Position numbers and translations under genes: made by a program. The notes beneath the pieces are model-generated. The model was not told the origin of the DNA and ran no database searches. It was given only the letters and a program-made list of their open reading frames with translations. From positions 20,024,817-20,088,816 of the forward strand of contig NC_041006.1 in assembly GCF_004193775.1 (NCBI RefSeq): a stretch of 64,000 bases of DNA, written 5' to 3'. This DNA is from Glycine soja (Eukaryota; Streptophyta; Magnoliopsida; Fabales; Fabaceae). This document shows, piece after piece, positions 10,117 to 22,292 of the stretch. Position 1 is the first letter of the stretch, and each line of letters begins with the position of its first letter.

Positions 10117-12679
10117 TGTTAGTCGTCTTATACGACTAACTTTTGTATAGAAAACATTTTCCAAAACTTGTATAGTTCCCCAATATATGGTTATTTTGTA
10201 GTGATTTTTGTAAATAAATTTTGTTTTATGGATAAAGTTGTCTCTAGAATATGTCCATTGGATTTAATGATGAAATATGTGAAATTTCAGGTGAAAAAGA
10301 GGCTAAGTCATGAAGTGCCAAAAGTGACAGTTGAGCTTAGCTCATCAGTGGGCTAAGCGCGCATCCACCGCTAAGCGCAGCTTCAGCATGCTTAGCACAA
10401 AAAAGAATCTGGCAGGGCATCAATATCAAGGTCGTGCACTAAGTGCGACATCAGTGCACTAAGCGCAACAGGTGTCTTCAGCCAGGCTCAACGCACGACT
10501 GACGCTAGGCTCGAATCCACTTACTTGCGCTAAGCGCGAGGGTGGCACTAAGCACAATGTCACAAATTCAGAGCCTATTTAAAGCCTGTCTTATGCAAAA
10601 TTAGGGTTAAGCAGATGATTGGCACAGATCCCAGAGCACACCACAATGCCTATTTCGGGAAAAGAGCCCTAGAGGCATGATCGAGGCCGTACCCGAATCA
10701 AATAAACATTAAAAATACAGTATCTAGGAAGTGATCCTAGGTCGTCTCCCAACGAACAATGGTCAACCAACATTCATAATAGATAGTTATAAAACAGTAA
10801 CGAATTGGGGGGCGTTGTTTGTTTTTGTAATTTAAATAGTAAGAAAATTTTAATTAGAAAATAACATAATTAAAACATGTTGTTTCCCCTTGATTCACAA
10901 GCAGGTCTCTTATCCTAGGTTACAAGGATTTATCCCTAACCAGTTCAACCACTTAATCCAACCCTAAATTAAATTACTAAGCAAAAATTAACATAAGGCT
11001 GTCATTATGTGATTAAGCAACACATACACCAATTAATCATGAATGAAACTGATCATTAAGCATGAACTTAAATTAAGCATAGAGACAATTAATCAAGCAC
11101 TAAGCATGCATGGATTAATAGCAATAAATACAGAGTAATTGATGAAGAGGAAAAACTGATCAGAATTCAATAGTAATAACAAAACCTCAAAGAGAGTTGT
11201 GCTTGATCCTCAAGAGAAAACAACACTGGAGACTTAGCCTTCCATTAATCAGTAGAAAATGAAATTGTAGATTGAAGCAGAAGCGAAATTGCAGAAAACG
11301 AATTTTATTCTCCGTGAACAGTGCGCATGAATAGTAAAAACTGGAATTCTAAAACCCTAGAATTATTCTCCTCCCAAAAAAACACCTAAACTAAAACCTT
11401 GGTGCTGTTATATAGGTCCTCAGCCCCAAAGCTTACAAATCTATTTTAAGTCCAAGCCCATAAACGAAATAAAATAAAATCTGGACAAGATAAGATAAGA
11501 TTGGATGAAATAAAATCTGGATAAAATAAAATCTAGATGAAATAAAATATGGATAAGATAAGATTTGATAAAATAAAATTGTCTTCTCTCTTCAAGTCCA
11601 AGCCCAATTCCGGATTCAAGCCCAATTGCTTATAATTCTCCTGAAATTAAATTAAAAACACAAAATTAGTCAAGTAGGCCCAAATGATAAAACTGCATAA
11701 TGAATTTGACAATTAAGGCTAATTAGTAATTAAAATGGTGACAAAAAGGGTTAAGAAATAGGAGAAAATAATGACACATCAAGGCAGCAAGAAGAGCAGC
11801 TTTTGCAGAGATATCTAGGTTTTGTAAGCTTATTATTGTTAGGGTTTCTTCTGTAATGGCTAGCTAAACACCCTAGTTAGGGATTTCTAATGAACAACAG
11901 ATGTAAATACCTAATATCTAATTGATTATGTTTTCTGTGTTCAATGCTTCCTTCAATGCTTAATGTTTGTATGCTTTTGGTCTAATCATCCATTTGTGTG
12001 CATAGTTAGGTGACTTTAGCATTGAGAAATGTACTGTTGCCTTAGAACTTGATTGAAGCAGGATCGAAACTTAGTCTTACAAGAGGGACCTACGGACGAA
12101 GCTTAGGCTAAATTAGGCTAAACTTTCATAAGCTGCTTGAGCTGAGTCTAGTCTTACAAGAGGGATCTGCGGATGAAACTCAGTTTAAGTTAGTCTAAAC
12201 CTAAGAGGGCTGTCTCAATTGGGCCTAGTCCAACAAGAGGGATCTGAGGATGAAGCTTGGATTGATTCGTTCTGACTAGGGATCGAGGTTTAGTAATTTA
12301 GGCTACATCATAGAACACAAGAGCATGATTGATTAGAGAAATATATCTATGTACATCAGCTTGTTTGTTAGAAAGACCCAACATTTCTACCTACTGCTGT
12401 CACTTTTACTTACGTTGCATTTTATAGTTTTTAGCATAAAAATTTAGTTTAAATTCTGTTTGAAATTATCAATCATACATGTTCTCTCAACAATGCTTCA
12501 TTTATGAACTTAACTCAGGCTAACATTAGTTCCCTGTGTTCGATACTCAGATTCATCCGTTTTAATTTTTAAATACTTGACGATCTGGTGCGCTTTTCGA
12601 GAAACCGGATTTCCCTTGAATATATTTGTATGAAGAAAAAGTGGAACAAAAAAAAAGTAACCGCAGGGGAAATCCAACA
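10117..12679 (+). repeat. 3' LTR, interrupted by a solo LTR
   Basis: Matches 1659-3013 on both sides of an insertion at 10678-11781. Starts TGTTAGTCG and ends GAAATCCAACA, followed by the AAGCT duplication. The GCTAAGC cluster is at 10350-10560. Confidence 0.85.
10678..11781 (-). mobile_element. Solo LTR nested in the 3' LTR
   Basis: TG...CA unit of 1104 bases flanked by AGGCA at 10673-10677 and 11782-11786. It matches 32987-34183, where the same LTR is joined to a minus-strand pol end and polypurine tract, which gives the orientation. No internal domain, so it arose by LTR-LTR recombination after insertion. Confidence 0.85.
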
Positions 12680-15459
12680 AAGCTACACGGGGATTGTCAT
12701 CATGTATACTAGCGAAGTGTTGAGATTCAACCCTTAAGGTGACCCCACTGTTTTGCATTGTACTTTTCTCATCTTGTGCTTTTGTATATAAGGAATACTT
12801 TTTTGTATCGTATCCTTGTCAAGTTATAACATTTCTTTTAGGCTCATCTGCTAGCTTTCTTAACGTTTCAGAAGCATTATAATCAGCAAAGATTGTATCT
12901 TTAAACCAATCTAGGAAAGTCTTATTATGCTTTTTCAAGACCCTGTTCTTTGACATTTTTGGATTACTTTCCTTCACTAAACCTTCATGGTGAAGTATGT
13001 ATGGAAAAACTTCATTACTTTTATTCAACACATACAAATGAGCTTGTTGAAAATCTTCTACAGTTGGAGTGATAACATGCAGTCCTCTTGAACCCTTACC
13101 TCCCACTCTTTCGTCATGTCGAGACTCGGGAAGCCCAACAGGTTTAGCTTTTTCAATGTATTCTGAACAAAATTCAATGGCTTCCTCTGCAATGTACCTT
13201 TCAACAATAGATGCTTTCGGATGATGTAGATTCTTGGTATACCCTTTTAAGATCTTCATGTATCACTCAACTGGGTACATCCACCACAAATAAACAGGAC
13301 TGCAACATTTGATTTCTCTAACCAGATGAACAATTAAGTGAACCATGATTTCAAAGAAAGCATGATGAAAATACATCTCCAACTGACACAATATAATAGC
13401 AGCCTCATTTTCCAGCTCATCTAACTTCACAGGATCAAGGACTTTTGCTACATATGGCATTGAAGAAAAAACACAGTCAAGTTATGGCAAACCTGACTTT
13501 GTTAGGGAAAATGTCTTGTATGGTCACGACTAACAATTGTTGCATCAAGATGTGACAATTGTGAGACTTTAACCCTATAAACTTAAGATCCTTCAACTAC
13601 ACAAGGCTCTTAATATTTGAAGAGTATCCTTGTGGGACTTTGACCTGACACGGACATTGACAAAAACTTATCTTCTCCTTTTTGGACAAAGTATGACAAG
13701 CTGGAGGCATGTATATTTTTTTACCATCAGACCTTGGATGCAACTACAATCGTACACCCATCTCAGCTAGATCTTGACGAGTATTTGAACCATCTTTCGT
13801 CTTGCCTTGAATGTTAAGGAGCGTCCCAATGACACTATCACATACATTTTTCTCCACATGCATAACATCAATACAATGTCTAACATCTAGATTAGAACAA
13901 TACAAAAGATCAAACAAAATCGACCTCTTCTTCCATATGCAAGTCTTACTTTTTTCCTTCTTTTGGGTCTTTCTAAATATAGTATTTAGGTGTTCAACCT
14001 GCTGGAAGACCTGGTCACTAGTTAATGGTATCGGCGTAGTTTTATGCTCTTGACTTCCATTAAATGCTTTTTTTAATCACGTGTAAGGGTGATGAGGTTT
14101 TAGAAAATGTCAATGCCTAATGTACTCTATTTTTCTACCATGTTTCAGTTGTATGTAGCTTGTATCTTCTTCACAGATGGGGCATGCACGATGGCCCTTA
14201 ACACTGTAACCGCTCAAATTCCCATATGCTGGAAAGTCATTAATGGTACAAAAAAGCATTGGACGCATTTGAAAAGTCTCATTCCAAAACCCAACAAACA
14301 CTAAAACCCCCTCGTCCCACAACTTTGTCAAGTCTTCAATTAATGGACTTAGATAAGTATCGATGTCCTTTCCTAGCTGTCTTGGGCACGATATCATTAT
14401 AGATAACATCATGTGTTTTCGCTTCATGCATAACCAAGGAGGAAAATTGTAAATTATTAGCAAAACTGGCCATGAACTATGTTGAGTGCTTAAACTGCCA
14501 TATGGATTCGTTCCACTAGTGGCTAGTCCAAGCCTAAGATTTCTTACCTCTTTGCCAAAATCCATATGTAAACGATTAGTCTTCTTCCACTGGGAGGAAT
14601 CAATCGGATGATGGAGAATTCTATCACAATTTCTCCCATTTTCATGCCATGTAAGGTCTTTTGCGTCATCTCCATTAGCAAACAGACACTTAAACCTTAG
14701 AATGATGGGAAGATACCACAACACCTTCACAAGGGGGTCCTTCTTTGAGTCTTCATCACTACTACACTCCGCATCATCCTTCACTTTTTAGCGTGATATC
14801 CCACACCTAGGGCATTTGGGCCTTTCTTCATGTCTGTATAGTATGCAATCATTAGGGCAAGCATGAATCTTCTGATACTCCATACCCATCAGACACAATA
14901 TCTTCTTGGCCTAATAGTAACTTTTAGGCAATGTGTTTTCCTTTGGAAGCATATTGTGCACTACTTGAAGCAGTGAACTAAAGTTTTTGTCACTCCACTC
15001 ATATCTAGTCTTGACATTAACCAGAGTTAACACCATCGACAACAGCGTTAAGGAATTCTTGCACCTCAGATACAAAGGCTTCTTTGAATCAGTTTGCAAT
15101 GTATCAAACATAGAGGCATGTGCTTGCTGAAAAGACTCTTGTCCAAGGTCACGAATCATATCCTCCAAGCAATCTCCCATTTCTACATCAAACGATTCAG
15201 ATTGGGACCCATTCTACATGTCTATCAATTCACCATGCCATATCCATGTTGTATAATTCTTCTTAATCCCATCACATAATAGATGCTCCTATATGTCGTC
15301 CAATATTTGTCGTCTCCCGTTCAAACAATTTATACAAGGACAAAAAAAATTTCCATCCTCATCCGGTCAACTTCTTTCGAAGGCAAATTGCAATAACTCT
15401 TTGACGCCTTCCTCATATGCCGGGCTCATACGACTTTTGTTCATCCAACTTTGATCCAT
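12680..15459 (-). pseudogene. TNP2-type CACTA transposase, N-terminal and central part
   Basis: The start at 15459 gives MDQSWMNKSRMSPAYEEGV, the usual opening of the plant transposase-associated domain. It is followed by CPCINCLNGRR. Then come CPRCG (about 14810), the catalytic-core region at 14784-14110 with WHENGRNCD, DFGKEVRNLRLGLATSG, PWLCMKRKHMMLS and CPICEEDTSYIQLKHGRK, a DUF4218-like segment at 13460-13263 (EMYFHHAFFEIMVHLIVHL) and the following segment at 13259-12819 (ERYIAEEAIEFCSEYI). Stops and frame changes separate these blocks, so no full protein can be made. The family protein cuts and joins CACTA ends in the nucleus. The frame reaches the insertion point at 12680-12684. Confidence 0.85.
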
Positions 15460-16248
15460 CTAGATAATAACTCCGTGATACTCACAAAGTTATTCTATGC
15501 ATGAAAATGTCACTTTTTTAGTATAGGTATCCCATTCAGGAAGACATTTTTTTATGGTAGCTTCATACGTCAAGGTTAATTCTATTTTGTTAAATTTGAA
15601 AAAAAATTGGTAGTATTTCGAATTGGTCTCTAAGTACACGACATGAAATCGGTGAGATTAATTCCCTAATAATCAAGTATGCACTCAGAGAACAACTAGA
15701 AATGATTTGTACCGAAATTTCAACAAATTAAACAAAATAAACAACCTTAATGCATGAATCTACCATAAAAATATCACTCTCCCCAAACTATCCAAACAGA
15801 CAATTCAAGATTGAATACAATGATTAATGCAAACTGTCTGCTAGAATCATTGATTCAATCTCAAACGGGAATCTAAGGTTCACTCATTATGAACATAATT
15901 TGTATAGCATATATCAGTTGTCATTAATGGCAGTGAACAAGTAATAAAAACATTGGTAACAAGCATTTGTACCTGTGATGATGAGCAGCACAGTCCAAAA
16001 TCAAAGCAACAATCCAATGAATAACTCAATGACCACCTACATCAATCATCATTTCCAAAAATATTAGAAATCAATATGTGACGGTGAGTAGGATTAAAGT
16101 ATCCTATTGTTACTTCTACTAGGTGCTTTGCACCTCCTCTCATAAACCTTCTAAATATGTCTATTTCTATCAGAATCTGAGTCATACAATATCATATTTC
16201 AAAGACCTATAAGTAGAAGGGGTGCAATTAAAAATTGAGCTATATATT
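15460..16248. other. CACTA 5' non-coding region
   Basis: Between the TNP2 start and the inverted-repeat unit. AT-rich, no supported frame. Probably leader, intron or promoter sequence of the transposase on the minus strand. Confidence 0.4.
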
Positions 16249-17476
16249 AGTTACACAGACCGGTGGTCAACTGATATAAAACCCATGGTCAACTGATAGA
16301 AAACTGTGATATAAGGAGAGAATTAGTTTTTATACGTTATCGGCTTAAAAATTTGTTGGCAAAAGTGGTTCAACACTTGGGTCCCTTAACCAAGGTCTAC
16401 GTTCGATCGCTGACTTCAGCAGGGAATTGTAACTAGAGGTGTATCACTTTACCCCAAAATGGGCTGACCTAGCAGGAGAGGATTAGTTGGGTGCCCAAAT
16501 AAGAAGCTCCATATAGCTCCAGGTTGAGCAAAAAATAATAATTGCTATAAAAATTGACAATTTTCAGTTATACGGCAATATGGAATTGGATGATATTTTG
16601 AAAAAAAAAAGCTAAAACCTTTTACACTATTAGTGTATTCTAATTAAACTCATTTCTTACCCCATTTTTATGAATATACTAAACCACCCTAAATGTAAGT
16701 AACTTATTGTACTAATGTTTATGGGCTGGTTAATCTTATATTTTTAAGTGGACAGGTATATTGGAAGGAAGAAAGGATGTGATTAGCATGGTTGAAGGTA
16801 AGAATGTCACCTTGTCTTCAGAATGCTATTGGGACTACTTTATTTAAAATTATATGTTGCTTTTTGTTGTTTTGTTTTTAGAAGCCATAAGGCTTGATTA
16901 GAAGCACTAGAATTTCTTTGCAAGGAATGTTAAGGGGAAGCAATATTAATATATTACAAATTGGAACAAGTTCCACGCATCGGGAAATTGTTTTAGGCAA
17001 CAATTGCAAAATAATATGATGATTAGCAATACTCTAACAAGTTCCTTATCGTTAAATCAGGATGCACCTAGGGAACATGGAAAAATTTCATGATATGAAT
17101 TTCTAAACCCTGTGAGTTGAGGGCTCTAGTTGCTAGATCAGCTCCTCATCCTATTGATTATAGAAACTATTATCATTTTGAGTACCCTTTTATGGTTTCT
17201 CCATCAATATTTAGTACCCATTTACGTAGGTAAGAACTTGTTGGGTTTTATATTAGTGTAGATGATAGTCTTCTGAGTATCTAATCATATAAATTAGATA
17301 TTAGTTATGGTATAAAAGGCTCCCTTGGATTGTTCATAGCAGCCTCTTCCTAAATGTTCATTTTTATTCCCTAAAGAGAGGACCTCCTTATATCAGTTTT
17401 CTATCAGCTGGCCAATGCTGGTCTGTGTAACTAATTAATTCAACTTTTATCAGTTGACCACCGGTCTGTGTAATTA
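16249..17476. repeat. Inverted-repeat-flanked unit inside CACTA 1
   Basis: The left arm, 16249-16319, contains ACACAGACCGGTGGTCAACT, then GATAGAAAACTG and ATATAAGGA. The right arm, 17383-17476, is its reverse complement with the motif blocks duplicated. Just outside both ends lies AGGGGTGCAAT in direct orientation (16218-16228 and 17495-17505), which could be a target duplication. The interior has no coding frame. It looks like a MITE or small Mutator-type derivative. Confidence 0.5.
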
Positions 17477-17786
17477 TTCCCTAAAGAGAGTACAAGGGGT
17501 GCAATATGATATTCCAAAAAATTAATTCAACTTCATACTATCTTTGAACTTAGACCTCCTTAAGTTTTATAAGGCAACAAAAATATATAATGAAATAAAA
17601 TCAAGCATACCATAGCATTATCTCAAAATGAGATCTCATGAGAAATCCATCAATTATGGCTTATGAAAAGAATTCAATTCATTTTACATTCTTATTTTCT
17701 TCTCCTATAAATATTTATAGAAAAGTTTATCTAAATAGAGCCTAACTTGCATTTTTCAGTCACCAATTCAGAATTCAATCTTCAAT

Positions 17787-18685
17787 TTTGACCACCCAAA
17801 TGTTGTAGGTTACAGGAATGAAACTAGAGCTAAGGGTATAAGGTTCATCTAGAGTAATGACACCTTGGATAAAACCTATGAAGCATACATAAACAACGCC
17901 AAGAATTCAAGTTCAAAGGGTGATGTCATTTTGGCAACAAGTGCATTAGGTAGCCCTCAAGTTATGATGCTAAGTGGCATAGGGCCAAAAGAACAGCTAA
18001 GAAGGTTCAACATTTCAATAGTGCATGAAATGAAAGGGGTTGGGCAAGGAATTCAAGACAACCCTTGGCAAGCAGTTTTGGTGGACTCAAAGCCACGTAA
18101 TAGGCTCCCTGATCCACCCCAAATTGCTGGCATTACAGATGACTTCAAGATCATAGTTGAAGCATCAATACTTCCCCTAACTTCCAACTCATCAAGGCTT
18201 ACTGTTGTTGCCAAGATAGCAATGCCTACTTCAAAAGGGATGCTTGAACTGAGCAACACTGACCCTAGGTAGTTGAGATGTTGCGTGTAACGAGGAATTT
18301 AAGTTCAAGGTTCCATTGATTGCCCAAAAACCACAGTTTGGAGCAAAAGAATAAGGAAGGTTCTCCTAAATTTGATGCGTATGGAACACTTGCACATGAT
18401 CATAATGTCTTATGTGTAGTCAAAACAAATGTATGGGCAGGTTCAGCTCACACCACCATTGACTCGATATATGACTAGGTCCTAAGTTTTCAATTGTCAC
18501 CAAGCCGCCATCACACTCTCCTAAGTCCTAAATCTATCACACCAAATAATTTCATATTTTTACTTGGCCAATGGTCACAAACCCAATGGCCATCCTTCTG
18601 ATGCTAGGAAGGTATCAAGGAGTCAAGATTATAAGAGAAAGGAATGCAGAATCTAGCTTAAATGCCAAAGAGCACTGAAAATGAG
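17787..18685 (+). pseudogene. HOTHEAD-like GMC oxidoreductase fragment, broken
   Basis: The frame from about 17787 reads NETRAKGIRFI, a stop at 17850-17852, then KTYEAYINNAKNSSSKGDVI, ATSALGSPQVMMLSGIGPKE and GVGQGIQDNP, and stays open to 18272. These are conserved blocks of plant HOTHEAD/mandelonitrile-lyase-like GMC oxidoreductases (FAD proteins of the secretory pathway). After frame breaks, NPMAILLMLGRYQG and KIIRERN (about 18575-18650) match the conserved C-terminus. The FAD-binding N-terminus is absent, so this is a dead partial copy. It lies on the plus strand inside the minus-strand CACTA element, which suggests capture of a host gene piece. Whether exon-exon joins are spliced could not be decided. 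Confidence 0.75.
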
Positions 18686-19097
18686 TTTCTTAGCAATTGG
18701 TTGGAACATTTCCACTACCTACTAATGTAAAGAGACTGATAGAGTTGGTGTAAGTATCACTTGTTTTATTCCTCTACCTATTAATGTAAAGAGACATGTT
18801 TTCAATCTTCTAGTTTTGAACTTCTATGGCACATTTCATTTATGTAATTGTAACCCGCTATCGCATTCCTATGTGAATTATGATAGAGTAAGAAACTCAG
18901 CTTAATAGACCAAGTCTTCTATTTGAGAAGACCAAACTAAACTTTTTCACTAGAAGAATTGTGTTGTTCTAAAATTGTGATAAATGCCTTGTTAATGCAT
19001 TTTCAGAAAGTAACCTTTGTAACTACTTTCAACATTGGACAATGTTTTGACTGAATAATTTTTTTTCCCTCTAGGTGGGAGAAAATTAGTGATCCTG
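18686..19097. other. No gene seen
   Basis: AT-rich sequence between the HOTHEAD fragment and the CACTA subterminal array. A short direct repeat built on CCTACTAATGTAAAGAGAC lies near 18714 and 18774. Confidence 0.4.
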
Positions 19098-19321
19098 CAA
19101 GTATTAACATCGATTTTGACAAAGCCGATGTTAACTAGGTCATGTTAACATCGGTTCTTTTGGAAATCGATGTTAACTAATAATGTCAACATCGGTTTTT
19201 CAAAAAACTGATGTTAACATGACCTAGTTAACATCGGTTTTGTCAAAATCGATGTTAATAAACACATCTTATTTACAAGTATGCCACCATGTGAATGCAA
19301 CCCCTTGAATTCTAGTAGTGA
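19098..19321 (-). repeat. CACTA 1 subterminal repeats and terminal motif
   Basis: Alternating TTAACATCGG/CCGATGTTAA units, often paired as hairpins, at 19098-19258. The terminal motif CACTACTAGAA is read on the minus strand from 19321. Such arrays bind the transposon-encoded DNA-binding protein in characterised CACTA elements. Confidence 0.7.
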
Positions 19322-19339
19322 AGGCAACCCCTTGAATTC

Positions 19340-19819
19340 CTAGGCCAAAAGTGTGAATGACCACATAATTGATAATGGCATGTAAAAATAGTGCCAAAGC
19401 TGCACTAAACATGAGAGGGAGGGACACACCTTTAATTTATTGTTCCCTATAATACAAGGTATGCAAAATGTACTTGGATCTTTACATTTTTCAGGGATTT
19501 GGGGAACAGATTTACCAATCAATGCGGAGACATTTCTGCCCATACTAATTCTTTCACTTCCTTTAAGCTTCCGCTTATTAGTGCACAACTCCTTCAAGAA
19601 TTTAGCATATCTTGGAATTTGCTTTATTGCATCCAGCAGAGGTATGTTTACCTCTACTTTTCTAAATGTTTCCAAGAATGAGTGGAGTCCATCGTTGATG
19701 CTCAATGAAAGCACCAAATATGTTAGGAGATAGCCGCACAACCTTAGATTTCGAGGACTAAGGACCTCCAGAAACAAGGAAAGAAAGAGTTCTAATAATT
19801 TTCTATTTATCTCCTTCAT
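19340..19819 (-). pseudogene. Gypsy gag-protease remnant
   Basis: The minus-strand frame contains FLETFRKVEVNIPLLDAIKQ, PRYAKFLKELCTNKRKLKG and VPQIPEKCKDPSTFCIPCII. This is the linker leading into the retropepsin domain of plant gypsy elements, comparable with 5040-5290 of the 1659 element. The protease itself is lost. It is an isolated fragment between two CACTA elements. Confidence 0.7.
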
Positions 19820-20387
19820 ACACAGAAGCTACATATATATAATATTCCTAGATACTAGAGGACAAAGTCCAAAACATAATAACAAAATATAGGAATAATT
19901 GAATGCACAACACAAGATAACAGACAAGATACTATAGTGCCATCACAATTATTCTTCCAACAGATTTTGCTCAAATGTAATCTTTTATATATTTGGGTGG
20001 ATTGATTCTCCTCTTGGGCCTTTTACTATCAGGTTGTTGGGCCATAATCCTCAACCTATCAGAAGTAAAAGTGGAAAGTGGATATAGCAAAAGCCTTATA
20101 TACTATTAGAGAGTATATCTAAAATGTTGAAGACAATCTGATGTGTTGAGTTATTATTAACCCGGACCACAAGCTGACGTGGTGGCTTGAGTCCATGGTA
20201 TAATTTCTCTCCAAACGGACCATAAAGGAGAAAAAATATATTTAACCTTTTTATTATTTATATTTACTTAAATTTCACATATTATTTGACATTTTTTTAA
20301 TTTTTTATTCTTATTTCTTTTGTTTTCTATTTTACTCCTCATAAAAAAAAAGCATTAATGTTACAAAGATTTTATGTTTGATATGAT
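19820..20387. other. No gene seen
   Basis: AT-rich interval between the gag remnant and the next CACTA terminus. No frame or repeat could be assigned. Confidence 0.4.
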
Positions 20388-20630
20388 CACTACTAGAAAA
20401 TGTAGATTTAACATCGTCAAGTTAACATCGTTTTTTGATAAAACCGATGTTAACATAAATACGGTGGCATAATTGTAAATAATGTACATTAGTTGACATC
20501 GGTTATGCAGAAAACCGATGTTAACGTATGATAAGTTAACATTGATTTTTTCAATAAAACCGATGCTAACATTTACATTGCTTTGTTAACATTGGTTTTG
20601 TATTGAAAATTGATGTTGAAGGAACATTTA
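20388..20630 (+). repeat. Left terminus and subterminal repeats of CACTA 2
   Basis: CACTACTAGAAAA, then repeats of AACATCGG/CCGATGTTAA in both orientations to about 20625. Confidence 0.7.
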
Positions 20631-22058
20631 AAAATATTAGAACACGAGCCCTATTTTCCTCGCACTCTCTTCTCCTCCATATATGCTTCATCTTCGCGAC
20701 TATATCTCCCTCTGCAGCCACCGTGACAGGTCGCCACCATACCCAGGTATTTTGCTGCATCTTTTTTGCGACTCTATCTTCTTCTCTACATATTTTTGTA
20801 TTCAATACCATGGCTGAGTTTGGCTCACCTTGCATGGTTGAGTTTTAGCTTCTTGCTTTTTTTTATCCACGCATTGGCTCACCTCGCACCAGTTTGCTTC
20901 TTCCTCTTATTGTTTTCTTTTTTTAAGTGCTTTAGATATAATTACTGTTGTGTGGTAACTGTTGTGTGTTAGTATCATAGGAATTGTTGACTCCCTCTTG
21001 AATGTAGTGAATATTCTCTATTTTATGCACCAATAATACTATATCAATGCGATTTGATATGAGTGGTTAAGAGTGTAGGAATTCTCACTTTTTTTACGAG
21101 TGCAAGTTTAAATCTTTGATCTTTCCATCCTTATAATACTTGATTAACACCTTTTTCTAGAGAGATTTTCTAATGTTTAAGTGTGTTCGGATATTTGTTT
21201 GAAGAATGTTCAATGAAAAAATTGCACTTTTCAACACACAAACGAAAAAGCTACGTGAGTGATGAGCTGAGTTTATCATTGGATCAATTAGATGTAACGG
21301 TAATCCAAACATACTCTAAGAACTTGAGGAACTACAATTCAGTAAAATTATTTGCAATATGTGTAATAATATTCTAAGTAGGCTTCTATTAGTAGTTTCA
21401 ATGTGTATTTGATCCCTTCCCTATTCAATAATATTAGAGGTTCCTCATGAGATGTCCCTCCATTTTGCTATTTTTTTTTTAAATGATGGTAGAATCAAAC
21501 AAGGTCTCTCTTTCAGTTTCTTGTCAAACAAACAAAATAGCATGCAATTCAAGACCTAAAAGCCCATGTATTTCAATAGTCCAAGCCAACAACAAGTCAG
21601 AAGGAGGACCACTTTATAATGAAACTGTCAAACTTCAAATGATCAAATCCAAACCCAAAAGCTAGATAAATGTATGAATATACTTGTTTGTCCTTTGGAA
21701 CAGATTTTGAAAGATATCTGGAAATGACTTCAACTTGATTATGATCTCAAAGAGGTATATGTTTTCCTATGTTGTGCTACATATATCAGGGTAATAATTA
21801 ATTAGGTTTCAATCTTTGAACAATTATATTGAGTTGAAGCACTAGTAAAAAATATGTTAATGGAAAGATTAATATCAAATAATATGAAATGACTAAAAAA
21901 TGTAACACTTTTAAACATGGCAACAATAGATAGCATATGATTTTTGGGTCACTAGCACTACCTTCCTTTAAAATGAATTTAGAAGCCAAGTTTTATGTGT
22001 CTTAGTACCGATGGGACACTGAGAATATATAATAGGGTAGCAAAAAGATGAACAGAAT
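20631..22058. other. CACTA 2 left internal region, no confident gene
   Basis: 20640-20850 has modest coding character (start codons, pyrimidine-rich), resembling the leader or first exon of a CACTA gene, but no domain can be named. The rest, to 22058, is AT-rich with no supported frame. Confidence 0.35.
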
Positions 22059-22215
22059 TTGTGTAATGACCCGCCTCGTCGCTACGATATCACCACTCTA
22101 AACCGCGAGAATTTCAATTTTTAAATGAAAACTCCGTTAATTTGCTTATGAAAAATGAAAGTAATTTTTTTCTCAATATACATTCACCAAACAACGCACC
22201 ATTACTTAAGTGAAT

Positions 22216-22221
22216 ACATAC

Positions 22222-22287
<66 letters not shown>
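22216..22287. repeat. CATA then (TA)n microsatellite
   Basis: CATACATACATACATA followed by about 27 TA units. Confidence 0.95.

Positions 22288-22292
<5 letters not shown>

Larger units (their letters stand above)
1659..12679 (+). mobile_element. Non-autonomous Athila-like Ty3/gypsy LTR retrotransposon
   Basis: Target duplication AAGCT lies at 1654-1658 and 12680-12684. The element has LTRs at 1659-3013 and 10117-12679 (the second enlarged by a solo LTR), a primer-binding site at 3023-3040 and a polypurine tract just before 10117. Internally it has a gag-protease frame (3187-5751) and a separate plant transposon-protein frame (7459-8727). No reverse transcriptase, RNase H or integrase can be found, so it must have relied on enzymes from a relative. 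The 5' LTR starts AG instead of TG, a point change, since the 3' LTR starts TG. Confidence 0.9.
1..19321 (-). mobile_element. CACTA (En/Spm) transposon 1, left end outside window
   Basis: Minus-strand class II element. At its right (5') end, 19304-19321 reads CACTACTAGAATTCAAGG on the minus strand, matching the CACTA terminal motif. Just inside, 19098-19258 is packed with subterminal repeats built on TTAACATCGG and its complement. Reading leftward come a TNP2-type transposase (15459-12680, then 1658-1241) and a second gene (1129-1). The element is dead: several stops lie in TNP2, and an 11-kb LTR retrotransposon interrupts it. The other end lies left of base 1, so its target duplication cannot be checked. 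Confidence 0.8.

Noticed and set aside
12510..12758. 82-codon minus frame spanning the LTR end and CACTA sequence
   Set aside because: Its first third is the TNP2 tail and the rest is LTR sequence read by chance across the insertion junction.
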